A stretch of DNA of 64,000 nt, taken from the NCBI RefSeq assembly GCF_000723205.1, contig NZ_HG315671.1, positions 3,686,777 to 3,750,776 on the forward strand. The letters are read 5' to 3'. Below the pieces are notes generated by a model, which was given only the letters and a program-made list of their open reading frames with translations, ran no database searches and was not told the DNA's origin. Source of the stretch: Formosa agariphila KMM 3901 (GTDB lineage Bacteria > Bacteroidota > Bacteroidia > Flavobacteriales > Flavobacteriaceae). Shown here one piece after another: positions 42,560 through 51,925 of the stretch. Both the position numbers and the translations under genes were made by a program. The number at the start of each line of letters is the position of its first letter. Position 1 is the stretch's first letter.

Positions 42560-44335
42560 ATGGAAAATCATATAAAAGACATCGCGTTTATCAATGGGTA
42601 TTTAAATAAAACATTATCTAAAAAAGAAACACTCTTTTTTGAAGAGCGGTTAAAAACAGATTCGCAATTCAACAGTTTGTTTAAAGAGCACACCACCCTT
42701 ATAGAAGGCATTAAACGTCAACAATTAAAAGCTGAAATTATTTCGGGTAAAAAAATATACACGAGATACAAATGGCTTAAATATTTTGGATTCACGACTC
42801 TAGCATTGGTAATTATTATTTCCGTATTTATTTTTACTACGGCCAATAATTCAGAGGTTATAAAAAAAGATAACAGCACTATAGAGGTCGTTACTCCTAC
42901 TCTTTCAATAGACACTTTAACATCTTTAAAAACAACCACTGACACAGTCGTGGAAAAAGAGATTACAAAAGCCCCCCAAGAACAAACAAAAACAGATGTA
43001 GTAAAACCCGAGGTAAAAACAAAAATTGCTAAAATTGAAATCCCTAAGAAGCCTTTTCAAACCATTACTTTTAATGCAGACAAAGACACCACAATTGTTT
43101 GTAAAGAAGGCACTAAACTAACAATAAAAAAAGGGTCTTTTCTAGATAAAAACAACACCGTAATTACAGGCAATATAGATTTAGAAGTCACAGAATATTA
43201 CACGCTTTCCGATATGTTATTAGCTCAATTATCTACGCAGTCTGATGAAACACTATTAGAAACCGGAGGCATGCTAAATATAAAAGCTTTCCAAAATAAT
43301 GCACCCTTACACTTGGCGCCAAATACAACCATTGAAATTTTATTTCCTAGTAAAACACAAAAGAAAGGAATGCAACTTTTTTCGGGAGCATGGGATAGTG
43401 GAAACATAAATTGGACACTTCAAAATAATAGTGACACAGAAGTCGTTGTAGTTGAAGAAGTCGTATTAGACATGGTACAAGAAGAGCAGGTAGATATTCC
43501 CTTTTCGATTGTTGAAATTCCTCCAGCATATCCTGGTTGCGAACATCTTGAACCTTCGGCGAGCAAAAAATGCACTAGTGTCGCCATTAGTAAATTTGTA
43601 ATGGCCAACTTTAACACTGAAATCGCCATGAACTTGGGATTAACAGGAAGACAAAGAATTAATACAATTTTTAGGATTAATCAAGAAGGCAGACCTGTAT
43701 CTATCACGTCTAGAGCATCTGACCCAGAATTAGAAATTGAAGCGAACAGAGTTATAGCCTTATTGCCTAAAATGACACCCGGGAAACAAAGAGGAAAAAC
43801 AGTAATCGTCCCCTACTCTTTGCCCTTTGTTTTTCAGGCCGAAAGCAATCAACTATCTGCTCTTACAGGAAGCACGCCTCGAAAAGAAACTCTAAGACGA
43901 GATTCCATTGTAAACAAAAAGTTTGAAGACAAATTAATCGAGAACCCCGCAAGCGTTAAGGCCTACGAACTAAATGGTTATATTTTAAGAACTTCAAAAT
44001 TAGGCTGGATAAATTGCGATCGGTTTATTAGAAGAACCAACATACCATTTAAACTTAAAATTAAAAATGCGGGCGACGACATTAGAGTTAGCATGGTTTT
44101 TAAATCTATAAAGTCCATTATACCAAGTAGCAAAATCGGTGATGTATTCGATTTTAAAAACGTTCCTAAAGATGAAAACGTAGTGCTTATAGCTATTAAA
44201 AAAGATCAAGGAAAATTATACTTAGGAAATTTAGAAACTAAAACCACAGAACATCCCAATATAGAATTTGTTTTTAAGGAAATAACCTTGGATAATCTAC
44301 ACGATGAAATAGAGCAACTACACAGTACGTTTTAA
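42560..44335 (+). CDS. Anti-sigma-like membrane protein with TonB-type domain
   Basis: 591 residues. An N-terminal cytoplasmic part of about 65 residues reads like an anti-sigma region (FINGYLNKTLSKKETLFFEERL), then one membrane segment (about 71-93), a Thr/Lys-rich linker, and a beta-rich region. A TonB C-terminal-like module (about 315-435) has PAYPGCEHLEPSASKKC and GLTGRQRINTIFRI; the same module ends the BlaR1-like protein at 57860. It could hold the sigma factor and sense the outer membrane. Role inferred from pairing. Confidence 0.7.
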   Translation: MENHIKDIAFINGYLNKTLSKKETLFFEERLKTDSQFNSLFKEHTTLIEGIKRQQLKAEIISGKKIYTRYKWLKYFGFTTLALVIIISVFIFTTANNSEVIKKDNSTIEVVTPTLSIDTLTSLKTTTDTVVEKEITKAPQEQTKTDVVKPEVKTKIAKIEIPKKPFQTITFNADKDTTIVCKEGTKLTIKKGSFLDKNNTVITGNIDLEVTEYYTLSDMLLAQLSTQSDETLLETGGMLNIKAFQNNAPLHLAPNTTIEILFPSKTQKKGMQLFSGAWDSGNINWTLQNNSDTEVVVVEEVVLDMVQEEQVDIPFSIVEIPPAYPGCEHLEPSASKKCTSVAISKFVMANFNTEIAMNLGLTGRQRINTIFRINQEGRPVSITSRASDPELEIEANRVIALLPKMTPGKQRGKTVIVPYSLPFVFQAESNQLSALTGSTPRKETLRRDSIVNKKFEDKLIENPASVKAYELNGYILRTSKLGWINCDRFIRRTNIPFKLKIKNAGDDIRVSMVFKSIKSIIPSSKIGDVFDFKNVPKDENVVLIAIKKDQGKLYLGNLETKTTEHPNIEFVFKEITLDNLHDEIEQLHSTF

Positions 44336-44355
44336 CTTAAGGATAGTGTAAACCT

Positions 44356-44395
44356 AAAAAAATCCGTTCAATAGCGTGTTGAACGGATTTTTTAT
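44356..44395 (+). terminator. Terminator after the anti-sigma-like gene
   Basis: AAAAAATCCGTTCAA pairs perfectly with TTGAACGGATTTTTT around an 7-base loop, followed by T-rich DNA. Confidence 0.82.
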
Positions 44396-44404
44396 TTACA
44401 CCAA

Positions 44405-44556
44405 TTTGGGCGTTACCTAAAGGTCGCGCTTTCCGTTATATCTTTTTATTCAATATTAACTTTCCTCAGCATGTTTAATCCCATCGACTTTAGTCTTCAA
44501 TTAAAACATATCGGTATCATGGCTAAAAAGGATGCCACTGCAATCGCTAACGCAAG
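44405..44556 (+). repeat. Intergenic repeat, copy 2
   Basis: Same start (TTTGGGCGTTACCTAAAGG) and same end (AAAAAGGATGCCACTGCAAT, CTAACGC) as copy 1 at 41745-41890, in the same direction. The middle 50 bases differ. Lies between the anti-sigma-like gene and the convergent M28 peptidase gene. Confidence 0.7.
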
Positions 44557-44596
44557 AGCCTATGGCTTATTTCAACTTTATAAAATCATTACAAAC

Positions 44597-45985
44597 TTAG
44601 TCTTTAACAATCTTATAGACCCCTCTTTTATTTGCACTTTCTACACTTAAAAAGTAAACGCCTTTAGCCAAATCATTCAGCTGTAATTCGGTAGTTTCTT
44701 TGTCCGAAGTTAGATTTAAAACCAACTTCCCAGACACATCGTAGAGTGTAAAATCTGCACTTTCGGCAACAGATCGTTCTACCGTTAAATGAGATTGCAC
44801 GGGATTAGGATACAACTTAAGCTCCGATTGTAAAAATGTTGGTAAACCTAAAGTACCAAACTCGTAGCAATCACTAAATTCTGTACAAAATCCCGAAGTA
44901 ATTTCAACTTTATAAGTTCCATTTTCAGTAGGCAAATAGGTTTGAAATGTTGCATCTGCAATAGCTGTACCCGTAGTACAATTATACCATTGGTACGTTG
45001 CCGACTCCTGAATTGCTTTTAAACTATTCCCGGTTTGGACTACAGCATTATCAACTCCCACCAATCCTGCTTTAGTCGCCATATATCCTGCGGACAATTT
45101 AGACAGTTCATGAAAAAATTCTAAATTAAAAAGCTCGAAACGATCGTCGCTAGAATGATATTCTGGATTTTGATCATCTTCAGACCACGCTTCTCCAATT
45201 AATACGGCCGGATATCCACGATTCCAAAAACTAGCATGATCACTATATTCTGTTCCTGGGATAACAATATTTGCATTTAACTTAAACGGATACGATTCTA
45301 AAACAGCAACTATATCGTCGCTCATACCTTTAGAACCTTCGTCATTTTTCCTTACATCAATATCGAAACTTTCATCATTATCACCATCATACCCAATCAT
45401 GTCTATATTGTAAACACCTAAAATGTTATCGCCATTGGCTTTAGCTTGTTCAGCATAATATTTGGATCCAAACAATCCTATTTCTTCATCATCCCAAAGG
45501 GCATAAACAATAGTGTTTTCTAAACATTGACCAGATAAAATTCGAGCCACCTCTAAAAGGGCCGCCACTCCACTTGCATTATCATCTGCACAATAATCTG
45601 TTACACCATCGTAATGTGCGCAAATCATATAAATTTGCTCTGGATTGGTAGTTCCTAATTGGGTGGCTATAACATTTCGTTTGCTATCATTATCATCTAT
45701 AAATTGATACTGCACCTCTATATTTTCTAACTTGTCTAACCTTTCAAACAAGTATTGGGCAGCCAAATCATTATTATTATACTTTCTGTTTAGAATTGTA
45801 ACAGTATTACCATTAACTACTGTAGGTTGCTCGCCAGAAAATTCGTTAACAGTAAGTGATAATGAGTCTAGGCTAACTGCATTAATAATATCGGTAACTG
45901 TTTGACTATAGGTACAAGTAAAACTCAACATACTGCAAAGTAAGCTTAGACCTAATGTATTCATTTTAGAAAAGGGGAAATTCAT
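44597..45985 (-). CDS. Secreted M28 metallopeptidase with type IX sorting domain
   Basis: 462 residues. Signal peptide to about 27 (YSQT). M28 zinc ligands: HYDGVTDYCADDNASG near 125-140, WDDEEIG near 165, IDMIGYD near 195, and YSDHASFW near 245. The C-terminal about 75 residues (LKLYPNPVQSHLTVE to VYKIVKD) are a type A type IX secretion sorting domain, so it is exported and attached to the surface or released. An aminopeptidase role is likely. Confidence 0.94.
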   Translation of the reverse strand: MNFPFSKMNTLGLSLLCSMLSFTCTYSQTVTDIINAVSLDSLSLTVNEFSGEQPTVVNGNTVTILNRKYNNNDLAAQYLFERLDKLENIEVQYQFIDDNDSKRNVIATQLGTTNPEQIYMICAHYDGVTDYCADDNASGVAALLEVARILSGQCLENTIVYALWDDEEIGLFGSKYYAEQAKANGDNILGVYNIDMIGYDGDNDESFDIDVRKNDEGSKGMSDDIVAVLESYPFKLNANIVIPGTEYSDHASFWNRGYPAVLIGEAWSEDDQNPEYHSSDDRFELFNLEFFHELSKLSAGYMATKAGLVGVDNAVVQTGNSLKAIQESATYQWYNCTTGTAIADATFQTYLPTENGTYKVEITSGFCTEFSDCYEFGTLGLPTFLQSELKLYPNPVQSHLTVERSVAESADFTLYDVSGKLVLNLTSDKETTELQLNDLAKGVYFLSVESANKRGVYKIVKD

Positions 45986-46167
45986 TCGTTTTATAATTTA
46001 TAGCGCTATAATTTTAGTTGGCTTTAAGGTTGATATTTTTTTTATGGCACTAATAATTAAATTGAATTTCTAATTTATTTTCAGAACACTACAAAATACT
46101 CGTTAAAGCGAATTGAACTTTAGTTTAAAACCTTAAATAAGAGGTGTCGACGCAAAAATAAAGCACA

Positions 46168-46207
46168 ATAAAAGCGGGCTGTAAAAAAATTTACAGCCCG
46201 CTTTAAA
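46168..46207. terminator. Bidirectional terminator
   Basis: AAAGCGGGCTGTAAA (46171-46185) and TTTACAGCCCGCTTT (46190-46204), perfect 15-base arms. It ends the phnA-like gene on the minus strand, with A and T tracts on the outer sides. Confidence 0.85.
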
Positions 46208-46227
46208 ACTCTTAAAGTATTTAATTT

Positions 46228-46806
46228 TTATAATTTTTTCACGTATTTGGTAATAATCACAATTTGTTGACTGCCCACTTTACCTTCAATATATTCGGCA
46301 TTCTCATGATCTAAACGGATATTTCTAACCGCAGTTCCTTGCTTAGCAACCATACTAGATCCTTTTACTTTTAGGTCTTTTACCAACACTACAGAATCTC
46401 CTGTTTCTAGAATAACCCCGTTTACATCGCGGTGAATTATTTTAGCACTTTCATCTTCATGTTCTCCTGTTGCGCGAGCTAACGCCATAGCTTCATCATC
46501 TAGATACATCATATCTATTAAATCTTTTGGCCAACCTTCTCCGCGTAAACGTTGTAACATTCTCCAAGACATAATTTGTACGGCAACATGCTCGTTCCAC
46601 ATACTATCATTTAAACAACGCCAATGGTTTGCATCCATATCGACGTTACCTTCAATTTGCTCTAAACACGTATTACAAACCAATACACTATTATCTACAC
46701 TTTCGTTTAACGAAGGTGGAATAACATATTTTTTTAATTGCTCTTTAGATGTGCAAAGCTCGCAACTAGATTGGCTACGTTCTTCTAGGGTTTGTAAAAC
46801 ACTCAT
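46228..46806 (-). CDS. PhnA/YjdM-family protein
   Basis: 192 residues. N-terminal zinc ribbon with CELC near 16-19 and CNTC near 44-47. The C-terminal PhnA domain (about 118-190) has DVNGVILETGDSVVLVKDLK and TKYVKKL. The family was named from phosphonate gene clusters, but its true function is not settled. Single gene with its own terminator, and core-like. Confidence 0.9.
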   Translation of the reverse strand: MSVLQTLEERSQSSCELCTSKEQLKKYVIPPSLNESVDNSVLVCNTCLEQIEGNVDMDANHWRCLNDSMWNEHVAVQIMSWRMLQRLRGEGWPKDLIDMMYLDDEAMALARATGEHEDESAKIIHRDVNGVILETGDSVVLVKDLKVKGSSMVAKQGTAVRNIRLDHENAEYIEGKVGSQQIVIITKYVKKL

Positions 46807-46915
46807 AATTTTTTTATATTTTTAGAGCTGCGAAAATACGGTTTAAAACGAATTACGACAAACGTTTAATTACTTTAGCAGTCTTCATTATCTTATTTAA
46901 TACACAATTCTTAAA

Positions 46916-48136
46916 TTACTCTGAAAGTCCAAAAGGATTTTCAATACTATGTGCTGGTTCTGTAAACCATTTTGGGCCGTTCTCTGTCATATAAATATGA
47001 TCTTCTAAACGTATTCCAAATGCATTAGGAACGACTAACATAGGTTCATTACTAAAACACATGCCTGGCTTTAAAACCGTTTGATCTGTTTTTACCAAAT
47101 ACGGCCATTCGTGAATATCTAAACCAATACCGTGACCCGTTCTGTGCGGTAATCCAGGTAAATTATAATCTGGACCTAATCCGTTTGCTTCTAAGGTTTT
47201 TCTAACTGCACTATCTATAGACCCACAGGTTTCGCCTAATTGAGCCGCTTTAAATGCTGCAAACTGTGCTTCGCGTTCTAAATTCCAAATACGACGTTGT
47301 TCGTCTGTAATTTCTCCATACACATAAGTTCTTGTAATGTCCGAAATATAATCGTGAAGCATACAACCTGTATCTATTAACACCACATCGTTTTCTTCTA
47401 AATCTTTAGGTTTTTTCACACCATGCGGAAAAGAAGTATCCACACCAAACAACACGATGCAGAAGTAAGAGCCTTCGGGAGCACCGTAACGCTTATGAGC
47501 TTCATGAATAAAATCGACCACAGTTTGTGCCGAAATTCCTGGTTTTAAAATACGTGCTACCGCTTTATGAATATCCATAGTAATATCCATTGCTGTTTGC
47601 ATGATTGCAATTTCTTCATCAGATTTAATCATTCGACAACCTGCTGTAATAGACTTTGCATTGACTAATTTATAATCGGTCTGACAATTTAAAACACCAT
47701 CTATAATAAAAAACGGAGTCACTTCATCCATGGCAATCTTACCACTTGAGATTCCGTTTGCTTTTAAAATAGAGACAAGCAATTCAAACGGACTTTCATG
47801 CTCTTCCCAACCATGAACTAGACCTTCGAACTCCATAAAATCTAGAATAGTACCTTCTTCAAAATGTGGCGCGATATAATGAATACTTCCGTCTGTTAAT
47901 AACAAAGCACCAACCATGCGTTCGCTAGAATTCCATTTTGTCCCTGTAAAATAAAATAGATTTGTACCCGCATGTAAATAAACTGCCGATACATGTTCTT
48001 GCTTCATTAATTGTAATGCATGCTTTATACGCTTTGGATAAGCATCACTTTTTATAGGTTGTACTAAATGTGCTTTGGATTGTATTGCAGCTAATTCGGC
48101 TTCAACTGTAGAGCCTCCTAATCCTAATGTCATCAT
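46916..48136 (-). CDS. M24 family peptidase (Xaa-Pro peptidase type)
   Basis: 406 residues. N-terminal creatinase-like domain (about 30-165), then the pita-bread catalytic fold with metal ligands: LIDTGCMLHDYISDITRT near 245-262, HRTGHGIGLDIHE near 330-342, SNEPML near 363, and RLEDHI near 380. It removes N-terminal residues next to proline. It lies 3 bases after the stop of a second M24 gene (48140), so the two form an operon of related but clearly different enzymes. Confidence 0.92.
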   Translation of the reverse strand: MMTLGLGGSTVEAELAAIQSKAHLVQPIKSDAYPKRIKHALQLMKQEHVSAVYLHAGTNLFYFTGTKWNSSERMVGALLLTDGSIHYIAPHFEEGTILDFMEFEGLVHGWEEHESPFELLVSILKANGISSGKIAMDEVTPFFIIDGVLNCQTDYKLVNAKSITAGCRMIKSDEEIAIMQTAMDITMDIHKAVARILKPGISAQTVVDFIHEAHKRYGAPEGSYFCIVLFGVDTSFPHGVKKPKDLEENDVVLIDTGCMLHDYISDITRTYVYGEITDEQRRIWNLEREAQFAAFKAAQLGETCGSIDSAVRKTLEANGLGPDYNLPGLPHRTGHGIGLDIHEWPYLVKTDQTVLKPGMCFSNEPMLVVPNAFGIRLEDHIYMTENGPKWFTEPAHSIENPFGLSE

Positions 48137-48139
48137 CCT

Positions 48140-49438
48140 TTACTTGTTGTTTTTCATTATTAATTCAATGTCCTCTATTTCAATTGGCATCGCTTCCGTA
48201 AGATTACGATTACCGTCTTCAGTAATTAAATAATCATTTTCTAATCGGCAACCAATGCCTTCTTCTGGGATATAAATTCCAGGTTCGCAAGTGAGTACCA
48301 TACCTGCTTCAAACGGACGATAATACAAGCCTACATCATGAACATCTAAACCAATATGGTGAGCCGAACCGTGCATATAATATTTTTTATACAATGGTTT
48401 TTCAGGGTCTTGTTCTGCAACATCTTTAGCATTTAAAAGCCCTAATTTAATTAATTCTGTTTCAACCAGTTTTCCCATTTGTTTTTCATAATCTGCCGAT
48501 AACACTCCAGGTTTTAATAATTTACTTCCTGTTTTTAAACAATTTAAAACCGAGGTATACACTTCTTTTTGACGTTTTGAAAACGTTCCATTTACAGGAA
48601 AACATCTTGTAGTATCGCTATTATAATTGGCATAACAGACTCCAAAATCCATTAAAATCATTTCACCATCCTGACACACATCATCGTTATCGTTATAATG
48701 AAGCGCACAAGCGTTTTTACCAGAAGCAACTATGGGAGTAAACGCATGACGCGTAGCTCCAGATTTTGTAAGATGATAAATAAGTTCTGCTTCAATTTCA
48801 TATTCTTTTACGCCGGGTTTAGTTGCTCTTAATGCACGTTTAAAACTCTCTACACTAATATCGGCTGCATGTTGCATTAAATCAATTTCTTCAACAGATT
48901 TTACAGGACGTAATGCACGTGTAAGCTTTGCAACTCGGTGTAGATTATGCAATGGATATTTTTCTTTTATCCATAAAATCATACGATCCTGCTGTGTTTG
49001 CTGATTATAGGTAATGCGTTTTACATGTTCGTTATGTCCTAAATAAAAACCATCGGCTTCGAAAGCCATAAATTGTAATAGTTTTTCGAAGTCATGTACC
49101 CACTCTACACGTTTAACTCCAGATATTTCTGCAGCTTGTTCTTTTGTTAATTTGTCGCCATCCCAAATTTTAATTTGTTCCGATGTTTCTTTAACAAATA
49201 ATATCTCGCGGTTTTCTACTTTATTAGCATCTGGGTATAACACTAGAATAGATTCTTCTTGATCGATACCCGACAAATAAAACAAATCGTTATTTTGGGT
49301 AAACCCCATCATATCGTCTGCATTATTATGCTTAATATCGTTAGACGTTAAAACAGCAATGGTATTAGGTGCCATACTCTTGCTAAAACGTGCTCTATTA
49401 TTTTTGAAAAGTGAATTTGAAATCTGTTTATATCGCAT
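48140..49438 (-). CDS. pepP: Aminopeptidase P family protein (M24)
   Basis: 432 residues. AMP_N domain at the N-terminus (about 1-135), then the M24 fold: LMDFGVCYANYNSDTTR near 253-269, GSAHHIGLDVHDVG near 355-368, CEPGIYI near 387, and ENDYLI near 403. All five metal ligands appear present. It cleaves X-Pro N-termini. First gene of the pair; the second M24 gene follows directly. Confidence 0.92.
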   Translation of the reverse strand: MRYKQISNSLFKNNRARFSKSMAPNTIAVLTSNDIKHNNADDMMGFTQNNDLFYLSGIDQEESILVLYPDANKVENREILFVKETSEQIKIWDGDKLTKEQAAEISGVKRVEWVHDFEKLLQFMAFEADGFYLGHNEHVKRITYNQQTQQDRMILWIKEKYPLHNLHRVAKLTRALRPVKSVEEIDLMQHAADISVESFKRALRATKPGVKEYEIEAELIYHLTKSGATRHAFTPIVASGKNACALHYNDNDDVCQDGEMILMDFGVCYANYNSDTTRCFPVNGTFSKRQKEVYTSVLNCLKTGSKLLKPGVLSADYEKQMGKLVETELIKLGLLNAKDVAEQDPEKPLYKKYYMHGSAHHIGLDVHDVGLYYRPFEAGMVLTCEPGIYIPEEGIGCRLENDYLITEDGNRNLTEAMPIEIEDIELIMKNNK

Positions 49439-49588
49439 ATATTTGGATTCTAAATTGATGAAAAGTATCCAAATTTAAGGTTATTTTTTTAGCTGAAATC
49501 GGTTTTCGGCATCCTCATTTTGATTCACCTGTTTTTGAAGCTTTTATACACCGAATTAAAACACACAAAAAAAGCAAAACACTTTATT

Positions 49589-50419
49589 TTATTTAGAAAA
49601 TTCAGGAACTGCCACGTATATATAATCACCGTGAATACCCGTAAAATAATTTGAATAGCGTGCGTTCATTTTTAATCTATCAGATTCATTAGTCCACGCT
49701 TGAGAAATCAACTCTTCATTTTTAAGGAACATCAGATCTAAATCTGAATAAGACCGCACATAAAAAGCTTCAATAAATTCTGTTTTATCGGAACCCCAAG
49801 CGTGAATATTAGCATAGTACCCTTTTATGTATTCGTTCTTTTTAAAAATTTTATCTAGATATATTTTCTGAAGCGATTCGAACTCTGCATCTGGGCCATT
49901 TCCGTCTTTTGAAAAGTGACTTTTTCTAACATAAAGCAATAATTCTTTTTCGGGAGTCGCAAATTCTGTTAAAGGCTTTATTTGTGGAAGGGTCGCATAA
50001 ATTTCATCGGAATGATAGAGTTTATAAAATTTAGACATATTCTTTAAAAAATCGTTGCGCTCAGCCTCATCTGGCCAAGCATCAAGTTCTAGTTCAGAAT
50101 TTCTAATGGTAGACTTCTCTATATCGCTCCAAGAATTAAAAGATTGCACTAATAAGATTTCGCTACTATCATCTGAAAAACGGTGAAGATAATATGTAGA
50201 TGATCTTATAAATTCATTTTTATCGGTAACCTTATCAAAGTACTCTTGTTCCCCCATTTTCCATGCATTCATATCTAAATCTTGACTAGAAAAATCCCAA
50301 TAATGGTAGGTTACTGTTATATATTTGGGAGATTCCGATTGCGTTTTTTGTGCAACCACATTCAAAGAATACATACAACTAAAAAATACTAAACAACTAA
50401 GAAGACGATAAGATTTCAT
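49589..50419 (-). CDS. Secreted hypothetical protein with internal duplication
   Basis: 276 residues, signal peptide to about 24 (VVAQ). The mature part is two diverged copies of a domain of about 115 residues: each has a FDK/LDKIFKKNEYI-type helix, a Y..H..G/FSDD strand, an S.SD or SYSDLD segment, and an EL..AW.(D/N)E..R end. Both resemble dimeric alpha-beta barrel repeats. Function is unknown. Lone gene with wide flanks. Confidence 0.6.
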   Translation of the reverse strand: MKSYRLLSCLVFFSCMYSLNVVAQKTQSESPKYITVTYHYWDFSSQDLDMNAWKMGEQEYFDKVTDKNEFIRSSTYYLHRFSDDSSEILLVQSFNSWSDIEKSTIRNSELELDAWPDEAERNDFLKNMSKFYKLYHSDEIYATLPQIKPLTEFATPEKELLLYVRKSHFSKDGNGPDAEFESLQKIYLDKIFKKNEYIKGYYANIHAWGSDKTEFIEAFYVRSYSDLDLMFLKNEELISQAWTNESDRLKMNARYSNYFTGIHGDYIYVAVPEFSK

Positions 50420-50578
50420 AACATAGTAGAATTAAAATTAATACAAAATTAGATAGCTCTACTGCTCATTTTGAGCAGTACAGCTTCTATTAATTTTAGT
50501 TCTACTTGGGAGGGCAGCAACCTAAGGTACTAAAAAACAACTATAATATTTCATTGATTTACAATTACTTAACAAAAA

Positions 50579-50941
50579 CTACAAAGTATCTTTTAATTTT
50601 TTAGGCAAACCTTGAACCACCAAATCATAAGAATGATCTATAAGTTCTAACACTAAAGGCATTGGTAAGTCTCCTTGATTTAAATGCATGGTATTCCAGT
50701 GTTTTTTATTCATATGGAATCCAGGCCGAATACTATTATAAGTACCTCTTAGAGATTCTGCTTTTGTAGGGTCGCATTTTAAATTTATTGTAGGTTCTCC
50801 AGCTTCCCAACTTTTTAACGAAGTTAGCAGAAATATTTTATCTAATACTTTTAAAACAAGCGCATTATCATCGAACGGAAATGTTTCGGTAACCCCTTTC
50901 TTTTTTAAGCAGTAATCGTAAAGTTGCTCGATATTAATCAT
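50579..50941 (-). CDS. MmcQ/YjbR family protein
   Basis: 120 residues. Family signs: YCLKKKGVTETFPFDD near 10-25, VLDKIFLLTSL, INLKCDP, and PGFHMNKKHWNTMHL near 73-87. A CyaY-like DNA-binding fold is known for the family, but the role is unclear. Overlaps the next upstream gene by 4 bases, so it belongs to a small operon of four genes (50579-52681). Confidence 0.9.
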   Translation of the reverse strand: MINIEQLYDYCLKKKGVTETFPFDDNALVLKVLDKIFLLTSLKSWEAGEPTINLKCDPTKAESLRGTYNSIRPGFHMNKKHWNTMHLNQGDLPMPLVLELIDHSYDLVVQGLPKKLKDTL

Positions 50942-51300
50942 GACTCCGAAGATTTTCCTATATGTCCTAAATGCGTGTTATGAAAACTGTCTGTATATTT
51001 TAATCCGTAATCGAAGATACGATCAAAAGCGGCATGTCCAAACATAATAATTCCTGCCAATTGCAAGGCTTCTATTTGCCATATTGCACCCGCTATATAA
51101 AGCACAATGGCAACCCCTTTATGATGTAATATATTATATAGAAATGCACCTAATCGTGTGTTAAACACATAGCCCACAAAACCAGCATCGGGCAAGAAAA
51201 ACAATACTAAATACCACCACCAATCAAAAGTTAAATTGGAAAATAAAAAAACAGACAACATCAACATTGCAATTTCTTCTAGCTTTAGTATAGTTTTCAT
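50938..51300 (-). CDS. DUF4260 family membrane protein
   Basis: 120 residues, four hydrophobic segments. FLPDAGFVGYVFNTRLGAFLYN near 34-55 and GHAAFDRIFDYGLKY near 88-102 are typical of DUF4260. No function is established. Overlaps by 4 bases on both sides, so it is translated with its neighbours. Confidence 0.88.
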   Translation of the reverse strand: MKTILKLEEIAMLMLSVFLFSNLTFDWWWYLVLFFLPDAGFVGYVFNTRLGAFLYNILHHKGVAIVLYIAGAIWQIEALQLAGIIMFGHAAFDRIFDYGLKYTDSFHNTHLGHIGKSSES

Positions 51301-51914
51301 AAGTGCTTGATTTTTTCAATGGTTTTATCTTCAATCTTTAAAGCTGAATAATCAAGCTCCCACTCTATGGTTTCAACAATTTTTTCTATCATTAAAATGG
51401 CTTGAAGTGCTTCTTTTCTTGCAGTTATCATTAAACCACTTTCTGGAATTTTATCCAAAATATGTTGTTTAGCTTCTTTATTTAATACCGTTAAATCTTC
51501 TGAAGCAAACTTATTAAACAAACCGTTTCTTATGTCGTAATATCTTAGATCTGGTTCTATAGATAAGACTTCGGGTTGCGGCATATATTCAATTACGATT
51601 TTTTTATTCAACGTATCTGTATGCATTTTTAATTTTGCAAAATCGTACCCTATATGAACCTTTGCATTAATTACAATTAATGCTTTACGCTTACTAGAGA
51701 ACAATCCTAAAAAATGCTCTTTAATATTTTCGTGATGATAAATTTCGGCAAACTCCCCTTCTACCGTAATAAGTTTACAAACACTTTTAATTTTTTCTAA
51801 AAGTATGGTAGACTGTTTTTCGGTAAGGTCCTTTTTTTCCTTCTTTTTAAAAATGGTAAATCCCCAATATGTCGTTACAACACCAAGAAGCACCATTAAT
51901 GAGTTTTCGAACAT
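51297..51914 (-). CDS. DUF4230 family membrane-anchored protein
   Basis: 205 residues. One N-terminal membrane segment (about 5-21), then a DUF4230 domain: KLITVEGEFAEIYHHE near 47-62, LIVINAKVHIGYDFAKLKM near 79-97, and IVEYMPQPEVLSIEPDLRYYD. Function unknown. Overlaps the DUF4260 gene by 4 bases, and follows the cyclase gene by 11 bases. Confidence 0.88.
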   Translation of the reverse strand: MFENSLMVLLGVVTTYWGFTIFKKKEKKDLTEKQSTILLEKIKSVCKLITVEGEFAEIYHHENIKEHFLGLFSSKRKALIVINAKVHIGYDFAKLKMHTDTLNKKIVIEYMPQPEVLSIEPDLRYYDIRNGLFNKFASEDLTVLNKEAKQHILDKIPESGLMITARKEALQAILMIEKIVETIEWELDYSALKIEDKTIEKIKHL

Positions 51915-51925
51915 GCTTACAGAAA

